A stretch of DNA of 64,000 nt from Fluviicola taffensis DSM 16823 (GTDB lineage Bacteria > Bacteroidota > Bacteroidia > Flavobacteriales_D > Crocinitomicaceae). Numbering within the stretch: the first letter of the stretch is position 1; each line of letters starts with the position of its first letter. Made by a program: the position numbers and the translations under genes. The stretch spans positions 3,534,001 through 3,598,000 of the forward strand of contig NC_015321.1 of the NCBI RefSeq assembly GCF_000194605.1, read 5' to 3'. Shown here piece after piece: positions 42,778 to 51,779 of the stretch. Below the pieces are notes generated by a model. It did no database searches. It saw only the letters and a list, made by a program, of their open reading frames with translations, and was not told the DNA's origin.

Positions 42778-43725
42778 ATGGAAACAAATTGGAATCAACT
42801 CATAGAACGCTACTTGCAAAATGAACTTTCGGAAGAAGGAAGAATTGCTTTTGAACAAGAATTACAAGTAAATCCAGAACTCAGAGAAGAATTGGAAATG
42901 CACGAACTTATTCAATCTGCCGCTAAACGTGCTTCACAGCGTGTATTGGTAAATCAAGTTGGGAAAAGCTATCTGCGGAATTTAAGAATCAAACAAGTTG
43001 CAATCGGAGTACTTGTAACAGCTGCTGTGGCTACAGGAATTATTTATGCGCTTCAAAATAAGAAATCGCCTTCAAATGAACCAACGAAAACACTAGCTGT
43101 AGTAGAAATGGAAGAAGCTTCGGAAGAAATTGTTTTTCCGAAAGATACATTCGTAGAAAATCAACCAAACCAAACTGGAGACAAAAGTTCTCTTATTCAA
43201 TCTTCTGATTGGCACGTGGTAGATAAAACGAATAAAAGAAGCACGATTTCAGTGACTTCTGTAAAAAGAAAGAGCGAACCGAGTGCTTTGAAACAGGAAT
43301 CTAAAAATAGCTCGGTTACTCGTCGCGCGGACTCAGTTCCCCATAAAGTAGATTATTCAAAACAGGTTTCGAAAGAAAATTCGTTTGCTCAAGTGATCGA
43401 AAAAGAACCAATTTCTATTCCAGTAGATAAAAGTGCTTCGTGGGTTGATCAGTACGATTCCGTTGGTCGCTTCAATGAGTTGTATTGTGGATACGCGTTG
43501 GTTATGAACGATGCGAAAATTGGATTTGTAGATCGAAAAGGAAAGCTTTTCATCCCGCTAATTTATGATCAAATTGTTGTAACAGTCAATATTCAATCGT
43601 CTAAAAACAAGAATAAACGGAATAAGAAAAAGGTTCTCTATATTCCGAAACGTTCAGGAAGTGAAGTGAAGTATTGTGATGAAGATATTCATCCGATATT
43701 TAAAACAGAATCGAGTGATAACTAA
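42778..43725 (+). CDS. Probable anti-sigma factor with WG-like repeat at the C-terminus
   Basis: 315 aa. The N-terminal ~60 residues (WNQLIERYLQNELSEEGRIA, FEQELQVNPELREELEMHEL) have the anti-sigma pattern without the zinc Cys/His. One membrane segment follows at ~75-92 (QVAIGVLVTAAVATGIIYAL). A Ser/Lys-rich periplasmic linker (~95-225) and one WG-type beta repeat come after it (GYALVMNDAKIGFVDRKGKL, FIPLIYDQI). It likely holds the upstream sigma factor at the membrane. The WG repeat may sense something in the periplasm (inference). Confidence 0.7.
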   Translation: METNWNQLIERYLQNELSEEGRIAFEQELQVNPELREELEMHELIQSAAKRASQRVLVNQVGKSYLRNLRIKQVAIGVLVTAAVATGIIYALQNKKSPSNEPTKTLAVVEMEEASEEIVFPKDTFVENQPNQTGDKSSLIQSSDWHVVDKTNKRSTISVTSVKRKSEPSALKQESKNSSVTRRADSVPHKVDYSKQVSKENSFAQVIEKEPISIPVDKSASWVDQYDSVGRFNELYCGYALVMNDAKIGFVDRKGKLFIPLIYDQIVVTVNIQSSKNKNKRNKKKVLYIPKRSGSEVKYCDEDIHPIFKTESSDN

Positions 43726-43740
43726 AGTAGGAATGAATAA

Positions 43741-44466
43741 CTATTTTTTAGCTCTATGACATTCAATCACAATCGTTTTTTGATCTCCAGCTTTCGTTTG
43801 TTGTTCCATTTTTGGACTTAAAACAGGAATTCCCAAATTCACTCCGCGAAGAATAACGAGTAATCCAATTAAGGAGAGGATGTAGGGAAATGCAACCGTT
43901 AATTTGTTTCGGAATGTTTGGGTAATGCGTTGCGCAAAGAATCCAACACCGAGAAGAGCTGGAAGTGTTCCAAATCCAAAAGCAGCCATGGAAACGGCGC
44001 TCCCAAGTGGATTTTTAGCCAATAATGCATTCGCAAGTGCTAGAAAAATCATTCCGCACGGTAACAAACCGTTTAAAAGCCCAATTCCAAATAGCTTGGA
44101 AGCGCCTTTTTGCTGGAGTAGAAGTGCCATTTTTTTAGAAATCCACTGTTGTAGATTGGACGAACGAAATTCAATTTGTTTTAGCCAATGTTTTCTCCAT
44201 GCAATTGCAATTAACCCAATCCCGAAAAGAATACTGAGTAACTGAAAAATGCGAAAGAGTTGGAGTGAAAACCCAATTGATCCAACGATAAATCCAAGGA
44301 AGATGTAGGTAATGATTCTCCCTAGATTTGCTGCCAATAATCCGATTAGAATACTGCTTTTCGAGCTCCTGTTTAGAGGTAAGGCAAGCGCAATTGGTCC
44401 GCACATTCCGATGCAGTGAAATGAACCAGCGAGCCCCAATAAAAACGAGCCAATTAGAAAAACCAT
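43741..44466 (-). CDS. Sulfite exporter TauE/SafE-family membrane protein of the cco cluster
   Basis: 241 aa with about six membrane segments. It begins FLLGLAGSFHCIGMCGPIAL, the CxxxC-containing first helix typical of the DsbD/SafE-like proteins found next to ccoGH, and it repeats GLLNGLLPCGMIFLALANAL. This subgroup is thought to help copper or cytochrome assembly of the cbb3 oxidase rather than sulfite export. It overlaps the ccoH start by 1 base and ends the operon. Confidence 0.8.
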   Translation of the reverse strand: MVFLIGSFLLGLAGSFHCIGMCGPIALALPLNRSSKSSILIGLLAANLGRIITYIFLGFIVGSIGFSLQLFRIFQLLSILFGIGLIAIAWRKHWLKQIEFRSSNLQQWISKKMALLLQQKGASKLFGIGLLNGLLPCGMIFLALANALLAKNPLGSAVSMAAFGFGTLPALLGVGFFAQRITQTFRNKLTVAFPYILSLIGLLVILRGVNLGIPVLSPKMEQQTKAGDQKTIVIECHRAKK

Positions 44467-44891
44467 TATTGAATAACTACTTGTTGAGACATTTCGTAAG
44501 GTTTTCCTTTAATTTGCCCATTGATAGTGCATGTAAAAACGCCTTTTGGAAAAGATTTTGTAGGTATAATCACTTTTTTCAAAGGAATGGTAGATAGTGT
44601 AAAATCACTTTTTTGGTCATTCGGACGTTGTAGTTCAATAGAAACAGTATTTGTTTGAAATTCCGCTGGAAAGTGAATCAATAAACTGTCTTCTTTGCTC
44701 TGAAACTCAATTTTCCCACGCACAGAAGCATAGTTTTTCTGCGCTTTTAACTGATCTTCATAATTGATTTCCCTTTTGTAGTAATCTTCATGAACCAAAT
44801 CAATCTTTTGACGCATCATAATTGTTACCATCGTTACGATAAATCCGATGAAGAGCGCCATTCCGATAATTATTCCTTTTCCCCAATTCAT
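44466..44891 (-). CDS. ccoH: FixH/CcoH family protein
   Basis: 141 aa. One N-terminal membrane helix (IIIGMALFIGFIVTMVTIMM) and then the family start VHEDYYKREINYEDQLKAQKNY, typical of FixH. A small beta domain follows in the periplasm (GVFTCTINGQIKGKPYEMSQ). It is needed for cbb3 oxidase assembly in other bacteria. It lies between ccoG and the safE-like gene. Confidence 0.85.
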   Translation of the reverse strand: MNWGKGIIIGMALFIGFIVTMVTIMMRQKIDLVHEDYYKREINYEDQLKAQKNYASVRGKIEFQSKEDSLLIHFPAEFQTNTVSIELQRPNDQKSDFTLSTIPLKKVIIPTKSFPKGVFTCTINGQIKGKPYEMSQQVVIQ

Positions 44892-44980
44892 ATCTTTAAT
44901 TAATTACGAATGCCGAATTACGAATTCCAAAATGAAGATTTGTTCGTTCTATTCAGATTCCTTATTCTTTTAACTTTTTT

Positions 44981-46369
44981 TTAAAAACTCGGTCCAATAA
45001 GTTTAATTTTCACCCGATCGATTTCTTTTCCATTTCCAAGTATGATAACATCCATTTTCTGCGTTCCTTTTTCAATAACCGAATACGGAAAACGTGCTAA
45101 AAATCGTTCTCGAATGTGTTTTTCTCCAGGTAATTCGAGTGTTTTATTTGCTAGTTCCAATTGAACACGAGGATCTGTGGAAATTAGTTTTACTTCAAAA
45201 TGCTCTTTTGTTTTATTGGTCAAATCGACTTCGAAAATGTTACTAATGTCATTGTTTTGAGTGATTTGAAAGGTAGATCCTCTTTGGCGTAAAATAGTTG
45301 TTGAGAAATCTTCTCTCATTACGAGCATCGTAATCCAAACGCCAATTAGAACTGCCAAAAGAACGGTATAAGAAACAACTCTTCGGGTCCACTGAAAACG
45401 CGTTCTATTTTTGATTCCGTTTTCGGATACAAATCGAATCAATCCTTTTTCCAATCCTACGCCATCCATCATCGTATCGCAAGCGTCAATACAAGCAGTG
45501 CAATTCACACATTCTAGTTGAGTTCCATTGCGAATGTCTATTCCAGTAGGACACACATGAACGCATTGTGCACAATCAATACAATCTCCTTTTTTTACTG
45601 CTTCTCGATCTTCTCCTTTACGGAATTTCCCACGATCTTCTCCACGCACATAATCGTAAGCCACAACCATGGAGTTTTGATCGAGTAGTACACCTTGTAA
45701 ACGCCCGTAAGGACAAATGGTGGTGCAAACTTGCTCTCTCAATCGTGCAAAAACAAAATAGAAAATAGTGGTAAAAATTCCCATAGAGAACAGTCCTCCA
45801 ATGTGTAATTGAACAGGTTCTGTAATGATTTTGAGTAAAGTTGTACTTCCAATGATGTAAGCCAGGAAAACATTCGCAATGATAAAAGAGATAATCCAAA
45901 AAATACTGTGCTTCAGAATCCGTTTTCCCCATTTTTGTGCATTCCAAGGCGCTTTATCCAATGCTTTTTGCTGAGTCCAGTCACCATCAATCCAATATTC
46001 GATTTGTCGGAAAACGAATTCCATGAAAATCGTTTGTGGACAGAACCATCCGCAGAATAACCGCCCGTAAATTATGGTGAATAGAATTACGAAGACTATA
46101 AAAATAATCAACATGATGGCGAATAAATACAAATCCTGTGGCCAAAATGTAGCTCCGAACAGTGAGAATTTTCGTTCAATAATATTGATCTCAATGAGCT
46201 GGTCTCCATTGATTTTGATAAAGGGAGCAGTTAGTAAGAAAAGGAGTAGGGAGTAACTCAACCATTTCCGACGATTGGTGAATTTTCCCTTCGGTTTTTT
46301 AGGGTAAACCCAAACGCGTTTTCCAGCTTCGTTGACAGTTGCAATGCGATCTCTAAATTCTTCTTCCAT
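44981..46369 (-). CDS. ccoG: Cytochrome c oxidase accessory protein CcoG
   Basis: 462 aa. Several membrane helices (LLFLLTAPFIKI; LFAIMLIIFIVFVILFTIIY), conserved GRLFCGWFCPQTIFMEFVFR, then two 4Fe-4S clusters: CIDCAQCVHVCPTGIDIRNG with CVNCTACIDACDTMMDGVG. The C-terminal ~115 residues form the Ig-like FixG domain. CcoG supplies reduced copper for cbb3 oxidase assembly. It stands between ccoP and ccoH. Confidence 0.93.
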   Translation of the reverse strand: MEEEFRDRIATVNEAGKRVWVYPKKPKGKFTNRRKWLSYSLLLFLLTAPFIKINGDQLIEINIIERKFSLFGATFWPQDLYLFAIMLIIFIVFVILFTIIYGRLFCGWFCPQTIFMEFVFRQIEYWIDGDWTQQKALDKAPWNAQKWGKRILKHSIFWIISFIIANVFLAYIIGSTTLLKIITEPVQLHIGGLFSMGIFTTIFYFVFARLREQVCTTICPYGRLQGVLLDQNSMVVAYDYVRGEDRGKFRKGEDREAVKKGDCIDCAQCVHVCPTGIDIRNGTQLECVNCTACIDACDTMMDGVGLEKGLIRFVSENGIKNRTRFQWTRRVVSYTVLLAVLIGVWITMLVMREDFSTTILRQRGSTFQITQNNDISNIFEVDLTNKTKEHFEVKLISTDPRVQLELANKTLELPGEKHIRERFLARFPYSVIEKGTQKMDVIILGNGKEIDRVKIKLIGPSF

Positions 46370-46417
46370 GATTTTTGTTCTAAAGAAAATGCCTGCCCAA
46401 AGGCAGACATTTCTTCG

Positions 46418-47806
46418 TTATTTTTTCAGATATTCTGTTCCTTGAGGCTCTTTGCCTGGTTTGTATTTCAGACTTAAGACATAAGACGCAACTTCTTGCA
46501 GCTGAACTGGATTTAATTTAGAAGCATGTTCAGGCATTCCGTTCGTAGTTCCATTTTTAATCGTTCCAAAAACTGTTTTTATATCGTTTCCATAAAGCCA
46601 GAAGTTATCTGTTAAGTTCGGGCCAATATCTCCACTACCATCTTTGTGACAAACAGTACAATTGGCTTCAAATAGTTGTTTTCCAGAATTTAAAGCCGCT
46701 TGTTCGGTAAGAAGCGTTACGTTGCTTTCATCTACATTCATGGCAGCATCTTTCAAATAAGCATCTATTTCTACTTTTGCTTTCGCCATTGTACGATTGT
46801 ATTCTGTTGTTTGAGAATCGCCATTGAAAACGTGGTAATACGTGAAATAAGCGAATGCGAATATGATCGTCATGTAGAATCCCCAAACCCACCACGGAGG
46901 TAAGTTGTTGTCCAATTCACGAATTCCATCGTATTCATGATCCATTAGAATGGAGCTTTCTTCTTCAATTGGAACCACATCAACCAAAATTTTGGTAACA
47001 CGACTTTGTTTTGGTTTTACGGCTTTCACTTTACGTGGATAAACCATGTAAAAGAAGTTGTTGAACAAACCTCTCAAGTAAAGAACAACAAGTAAAAGCA
47101 CGAAGTTGATGCTGAAAAGGATGAATAAATCTACCTTTTCTACTAACAACCACGGGTATTCCATTTCCGCTAAATTTGTCTTGTCAGGAGTTCTCATCCC
47201 ATAAGAGATACTTGGAGTTAACAGAGCACCAACTGTGATTAGAAGAACCAGTATTTTGGTTAGATTCTCCTGTTCTTTCAATTTTCGTTTGAAAACATCT
47301 GATTTCACAAAAGTGAGAATGGAAGTACTCATCAAAATGATTGCAAAGAGTAGAATAATCATTAAAACAAGTAAAGCGTAGAAAATCGTAAGATTTCCTT
47401 TGTAATCAGGAAGCAACTCTGGACTATCTTGTTTCGACGGATCTGCAATGTTAGGAGGTGTTTCCACTTTTACATATCCGTCAATATACTCTAATATTTG
47501 ATCAATTTCTTCATTACTTGCTTGTTGTGGTGCCATTTCAGATCCCGAAAAATCTTTAATTGCTAAAGCCATTTTACTTTTTCCACTCGCAATTAGGTTT
47601 TTAGAATTTTTCACCCAATCGTATAGCATTTCAGACTCTCCAGCATCTGCCCATTTTGCTTTTACACCTTTAAGAAGTGGACCAGTAGAGTTTTTATCTA
47701 CCGCATGACATGTATTACATTTGGCTTTAAATAAGGCCTCACCTTGACTGTAAACTGTTGATCCAACAAACAGCGCAGCTATCAGTATTAGTTGACTGAT
47801 TTTCAT
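46418..47806 (-). CDS. ccoP: cbb3 oxidase subunit III (CcoP) with an extra N-terminal cytochrome c domain
   Basis: 462 aa. A signal peptide (VYSQ) and a first cytochrome c domain (CNTCH near residue 30, Met ligand probably in KMALAIKDFSGSEMAP) come before the usual CcoP part. That part has two membrane helices (~145-165 and ~220-245), the N_cbb3-like block YDGIRELDNNLPPWWVWGFY, and a C-terminal cytochrome c (CTVCHKDGSGDIGP, NGMPEH). Electrons pass from such c-type hemes to CcoN. The extra N-terminal heme is not typical. It overlaps ccoQ by 4 bases. Confidence 0.88.
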   Translation of the reverse strand: MKISQLILIAALFVGSTVYSQGEALFKAKCNTCHAVDKNSTGPLLKGVKAKWADAGESEMLYDWVKNSKNLIASGKSKMALAIKDFSGSEMAPQQASNEEIDQILEYIDGYVKVETPPNIADPSKQDSPELLPDYKGNLTIFYALLVLMIILLFAIILMSTSILTFVKSDVFKRKLKEQENLTKILVLLITVGALLTPSISYGMRTPDKTNLAEMEYPWLLVEKVDLFILFSINFVLLLVVLYLRGLFNNFFYMVYPRKVKAVKPKQSRVTKILVDVVPIEEESSILMDHEYDGIRELDNNLPPWWVWGFYMTIIFAFAYFTYYHVFNGDSQTTEYNRTMAKAKVEIDAYLKDAAMNVDESNVTLLTEQAALNSGKQLFEANCTVCHKDGSGDIGPNLTDNFWLYGNDIKTVFGTIKNGTTNGMPEHASKLNPVQLQEVASYVLSLKYKPGKEPQGTEYLKK

Positions 47807-48000
47807 GGTACTTCATTTTGAATGGTTGATACTTCGTTATTCAAAGGAATGTTGCTCAATTCATCGATAGTCGATTTTTTCATTCGCGCGATTCGGATGA
47901 GCACAATTAAGAAAACGAGGGTGAAAACCAACAAGGAAAAAATTCCGTAAAATTCTACACCTGCTTCTGTTGCTAAATGATGTTTAATAAATCGTAACAT
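47803..48000 (-). CDS. ccoQ: CcoQ-like small oxidase subunit
   Basis: 65 aa. One membrane segment (FYGIFSLLVFTLVFLIVLIR) followed by a basic and then acidic tail. The sequence is loosely like CcoQ/FixQ; position between ccoNO and ccoP with a 4-base overlap is the strongest argument. It stabilises the oxidase complex in other species. Confidence 0.7.
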   Translation of the reverse strand: MLRFIKHHLATEAGVEFYGIFSLLVFTLVFLIVLIRIARMKKSTIDELSNIPLNNEVSTIQNEVP

Positions 48001-48008
48001 AATCGTCC

Positions 48009-50192
48009 TTAATTAACTTTTTTGACTTTAATATCAGTTCCTAATCGCTGTAAGTAGGCAACTAACGCGATGATTTCTTTCTTTTGTAATTCGGCTATTT
48101 TGGCATCTTTAGATTGGCCATTTAAAGCAATTTTAGGGGTGTTTTCTACAATGTCCGTAGCAATTACTTTTGCCTGTTTTGTTAAATCATTCATGGCTTT
48201 CGAAGCATATCCTTTTGGATAAGGAACTCCCAATGTTTGCATTGCCTCGATTTTCTTCGGAAGTAGACTCGTATTTAAATCATCTTCACGCAGCCAAGTG
48301 TATGCTGGCATTATGGAACCTGGAGAAAGCGCTTTTGGATCAATCATGTGTTTGTAATGCCATAAATTACCGCGCAATCCGCCTTCTCGAGCCAAATCTG
48401 GACCTGTGCGTTTGGAACCCCATAAATGTGGATGGTCGTAAACGTGTTCTCCTGCTTTTGTGTAGCTACCACTTTCAGCACTTGGGGCATAACGTGCTGT
48501 TTCAAAACGCAATGGACGAATCATTTGCGAATGACAGTTGTTGCAACCTTCGCGAATATAAATGTCTCTTCCTTCTAATTCCAGCGGAGTATAAGGTTTG
48601 ATACTGCTAATAGTTGGAACATTTGATTTTACAGCTATTGTCGGAATGATTTCAGCCAAACCACCAATCGCAACTACAATGATGCTCAACACCATGAATC
48701 GAATTGGTTTTCCTTCAATACTTCGGTGCCAGTATTCTTTCTTTTTAGTTGTGTGTGCTTTTTCTACAGATATTTCAACGGATTCATCTGGAAGGAAAGA
48801 GCCTTTTCGAACCGTTTTAAAGATATTGTAAACCATTATCAATGCTCCTGTAATGTATAAGAATCCACCTATTGATCTTAGAATGTAATACGGTTTCATA
48901 TCGATTACAATTTCTAAGAAATCTTTGTAAACAAGTGTTCCGTCTGGTTTGAATTGCTGCCAACTCAATCCTTGCATGAATCCGGCAATGTACATTGGAA
49001 CGGCGTATAGAATGATTCCTAAGGTTGCAATCCAGAAATGTTGGTTGGCCAATTTTTTGGAGTATAATTCTGTTTTATACATTTTTGGAATCAACCAATA
49101 AATCATCCCAAAAGTCATCATTCCGTTCCAACCTAAACCTCCTACATGCACGTGGGCAACCGTCCAATCTGTGAAGTGTGAGATCATATTGACAGATTTC
49201 AGGGAAAGTAGCGGACCTTCGAAAGTGGCCATTCCGTAACATGTTAAGGCAACAACCATGAATTTCAGCATCGCATTATCACGAACACGATCCCATGCTC
49301 CTCGCATCGTCAATAATCCATTGAGCATTCCTCCCCAAGATGGTGCAATGAGCATCACAGAGAATACAACACCTAAACTCTGTGCCCAATCGGGAAGCGA
49401 AGTATATAATAAGTGATGAGGTCCTGCCCAAATATAGAGGAAGATTAATGCCCAAAAGTGAATGATGGATAATCGATAAGAATAAACAGGTCTGTTCGCT
49501 GCTTTTGGAACGAAATAGTACATCAATCCTAAATAAGGTGTCGTAAGGAAAAACGCCACTGCATTGTGTCCGTACCACCATTGCACCAACGCATCTTGAA
49601 CTCCAGCGTACCAAGAGTAGCTCTTAAAAAAGGAAATTGGTAACTCAAAGGAGTTGAAGATGTGTAGGATGGCAACTGTTACAAACGTTGCGATGTAGAA
49701 CCAAATTGCTACGTATAAATGTTTCACTCTTCGGTTTAGAATGGTTGCAAACATATTCCAGCCGAAAACGACCCAAATAAGTGCAATCAGAATATCAATC
49801 CACCATTCTAACTCTGCATATTCTTTGCTGGAAGTGATTCCAAAAGGTAAGGTGAGAACTGCACAAACAATGATAAATTGCCACCCCCAAAAATTGAGAT
49901 AACTTAGTTTATCACTCCACATTCTAGTTTTGAGTAATCGTTGGAGGGAATAATAAACTCCCATGAAAATTCCGTTTCCAACAAAGGCAAAAATCACCGC
50001 ATTCGTATGCAAAGGTCTTATTCTACCAAACGAAATGTATCTGAAACCGAGGTGGTCGTTGAAAAATTCAGGGAATGCTAATTGCAGAGCTGCAATTAAA
50101 CCTACAAGCATTCCTATGACCGCCCAAAGAATTGTGGCGAATGTGAAGTATTTGACAATTTTATTGTCGTACTTAACTGTTTGTATTTCCAT
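48009..50192 (-). CDS. ccoNO: cbb3 oxidase subunits I and II fused (CcoN-CcoO)
   Basis: 727 aa from ATG 50192; ATG 50213 is possible but would overlap ccoS by 41 bases. Residues ~1-470 are CcoN with 12 or more helices and heme/copper His ligands (RPLHTNAVIFAFVGNGIFMG; QWWYGHNAVAFFLTTPYLGL; TDWTVAHVHVGGLGWNGMMT). Residues ~500-727 are CcoO with one helix and a heme c (GCNNCHSQMIRPLRFE; SIMPAYTWL). This is the proton-pumping, high-affinity terminal oxidase for low oxygen. Fusion of N and O is common in Bacteroidota. Confidence 0.93.
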   Translation of the reverse strand: MEIQTVKYDNKIVKYFTFATILWAVIGMLVGLIAALQLAFPEFFNDHLGFRYISFGRIRPLHTNAVIFAFVGNGIFMGVYYSLQRLLKTRMWSDKLSYLNFWGWQFIIVCAVLTLPFGITSSKEYAELEWWIDILIALIWVVFGWNMFATILNRRVKHLYVAIWFYIATFVTVAILHIFNSFELPISFFKSYSWYAGVQDALVQWWYGHNAVAFFLTTPYLGLMYYFVPKAANRPVYSYRLSIIHFWALIFLYIWAGPHHLLYTSLPDWAQSLGVVFSVMLIAPSWGGMLNGLLTMRGAWDRVRDNAMLKFMVVALTCYGMATFEGPLLSLKSVNMISHFTDWTVAHVHVGGLGWNGMMTFGMIYWLIPKMYKTELYSKKLANQHFWIATLGIILYAVPMYIAGFMQGLSWQQFKPDGTLVYKDFLEIVIDMKPYYILRSIGGFLYITGALIMVYNIFKTVRKGSFLPDESVEISVEKAHTTKKKEYWHRSIEGKPIRFMVLSIIVVAIGGLAEIIPTIAVKSNVPTISSIKPYTPLELEGRDIYIREGCNNCHSQMIRPLRFETARYAPSAESGSYTKAGEHVYDHPHLWGSKRTGPDLAREGGLRGNLWHYKHMIDPKALSPGSIMPAYTWLREDDLNTSLLPKKIEAMQTLGVPYPKGYASKAMNDLTKQAKVIATDIVENTPKIALNGQSKDAKIAELQKKEIIALVAYLQRLGTDIKVKKVN

Positions 50193-50361
50193 CGTTGTTT
50201 TTATTTGCGTCATTAGTAGTTAATTCATCTTCGAAGAGGATTCTCACACTTGGCGAATAATCATCATCATACTGTCCAGTCTTTGTTGCCCATAGAAAAA
50301 TGACCAAGAAAAACACTGCTAAACAGAGACTTACAATTAACATTATATAAATCATTCCCAT
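50173..50361 (-). CDS. ccoS: CcoS, cbb3 oxidase assembly protein
   Basis: 62 aa. One membrane helix (IYIMLIVSLCLAVFFLVIFL) and WATKTGQYDDDYSPSVRILF, matching the CcoS family pattern of helix, G-Q-[FY]-D-D and R-I-L-F/D. It is required for cofactor insertion into cbb3 oxidase. It is the first gene of the operon; TTTCTTTG (50366-50373, minus strand) ends 4 bases before ATG, so the mRNA may be leaderless. Confidence 0.88.
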   Translation of the reverse strand: MGMIYIMLIVSLCLAVFFLVIFLWATKTGQYDDDYSPSVRILFEDELTTNDANKNNDGNTNS

Positions 50362-50365
50362 GGAA

Positions 50366-50436
50366 CAAAGAAAGTGAAGTAATTTTTGTTAAAACATGAC
50401 TTAGATGTGGAAAAAAACTGACTTATATCATGTTTT
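50366..50436 (-). promoter_or_regulatory. ccoS control region: promoter, FNR-like box and inverted repeat
   Basis: The gap 50362-50675 holds no gene. It contains a -7-like TTTCTTTG near ccoS, the FNR-like box TGACTTATATCA (50419-50430; consensus TGAT-N4-ATCA, one mismatch) centred about 62 bases from the presumed start, and arms AAAACATGA (50391-50399) / TCATGTTTT (50428-50436). The rest is very A+T-rich and holds the helicase promoter at its right end. Confidence 0.45.
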
Positions 50437-50663
50437 TCTGATAGGATAATTTTCTTAGAATCACAAAAATGAATCTGTGTCTTTTTCATGAGTGAAATAA
50501 TAATTTAAATTAAATATATTTTTTTTATTTTAACAATTACTCAGAGCTATATAATTTAGTTTGATTCTAAATAAGTGTTTGATAAACCGCTTTTTAATTT
50601 CGAATTTCGAATTTTAAATTCAACCGGGTAAATGCAAATCAAAGAACTCTTCATTGAAAGCAT

Positions 50664-50671
50664 TACCTTTG
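50664..50671 (+). promoter_or_regulatory. -7 element of the helicase gene, 4 bases before ATG
   Basis: TACCTTTG is a perfect TAnnTTTG match, followed by AAGC and ATG 50676. This arrangement implies a leaderless transcript. Confidence 0.65.
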
Positions 50672-50675
50672 AAGC

Positions 50676-51779
50676 ATGAAAACAGAATTATCTATCAATC
50701 CAAAGCTTATAAGTAGGTTAGCAGAACTCGGCTTTTCTGAGCCAACTCCTATCCAAGAACACGCTTGGAAGTATTTGATAGAAAAGCATCAGGATTATGT
50801 TGGGCAGGCTCATACGGGGTCAGGAAAAACAATTGCTTATGGAGTTCCATTACTGCAACGTATTGATGCAAAGGACAAAGATGTCCAAGCTGTTATTTTA
50901 GTTCCAACGCGTGAATTAGTTGTTCAAACGACTAAAGCTTTATACAAACTTTCAAAGAATTTGGATAAATTTTTCATTCAATCCATCGTGAAAGGCGATG
51001 ATATTGAGGAGCAAAAGAGAAATTTACAGCGTCCAACTCACGTTTTAGTTGCAACACCCGGAAGATTGTTGGAATTGATACGCTTGAAAGCTGTTTCGCT
51101 TAGACGTATGAAAACCATCGTTTTGGATGAAGCAGATGAGTTGTATGCGAAAGGTTTCATGAAAGAAATTGATAAGATTTTAGCTGAAACCAATGATTTT
51201 CATAAAAAATGGCTCTTTTCGGCAACAATTCATGGAGAATTGACCAAATGGATTAAAAATACTTTACATCGCGATGCTCCTCAAGCAATTATTGCGACGA
51301 AAAAAGTCATGAATCCGAAGATTGAACACCAGTATGTGGAATGTCAGAAGGAAGATAAAACCATGTTGCTATTAGATTTTCTAACGACGATGAAAAAAGG
51401 ACGAGGAATCGTTTTTTGTAGAACAAAAGGAGATGTAGAGCATGTGGCGCGCTTTCTGAGAACTCATGAGAAAAAGGTGACAGAGATTTATGGTGAAATG
51501 TTTCCAAAAGAACGCGAAAAAGCCATGCGTATGTTTTCTCAAGAACACACACAATACTTGATTGCAACAGATATTACTGCTCGTGGAATGGACTTTCCCG
51601 ATTTAGCTTTTGTTGTTCATTATCAATTACCAGATGATCCCGATTATTACACACATCGAAGTGGTCGTACAGCTAGAGCAGGAAAACGTGGTATTTCTTT
51701 GAGTCTAGTGGAGGCTGTTGAACGCAAAAAACTGCGCTACATTCAAGAATTATTGGACGTAGATTTCATTCAGCTTTAG
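50676..51779 (+). CDS. DEAD-box RNA helicase
   Basis: 367 aa, short for the family: only the two RecA-like domains and no C-terminal tail. Motifs in order: Q motif FSEPTPIQEHAW, I AHTGSGKT, Ia PTRELVVQT, Ib TPGRLLE, II DEAD, III SAT, IV GIVFCRTKGD, V ATDITARGMD, VI HRSGRTARAGKRG. It unwinds RNA with ATP. The cellular target is unknown. Its stop overlaps that of convergent ccoI by 4 bases. Confidence 0.93.
   Translation: MKTELSINPKLISRLAELGFSEPTPIQEHAWKYLIEKHQDYVGQAHTGSGKTIAYGVPLLQRIDAKDKDVQAVILVPTRELVVQTTKALYKLSKNLDKFFIQSIVKGDDIEEQKRNLQRPTHVLVATPGRLLELIRLKAVSLRRMKTIVLDEADELYAKGFMKEIDKILAETNDFHKKWLFSATIHGELTKWIKNTLHRDAPQAIIATKKVMNPKIEHQYVECQKEDKTMLLLDFLTTMKKGRGIVFCRTKGDVEHVARFLRTHEKKVTEIYGEMFPKEREKAMRMFSQEHTQYLIATDITARGMDFPDLAFVVHYQLPDDPDYYTHRSGRTARAGKRGISLSLVEAVERKKLRYIQELLDVDFIQL

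Noticed and set aside
43904-44245. A 113-codon open frame on the plus strand
   Set aside because: It is antisense to the safE-like gene and has no promoter, start context or recognisable motif.
43741-44466. A genuine sulfite exporter
   Set aside because: The position between ccoH and the operon end and the CxxxC helix fit the cco-associated subgroup.
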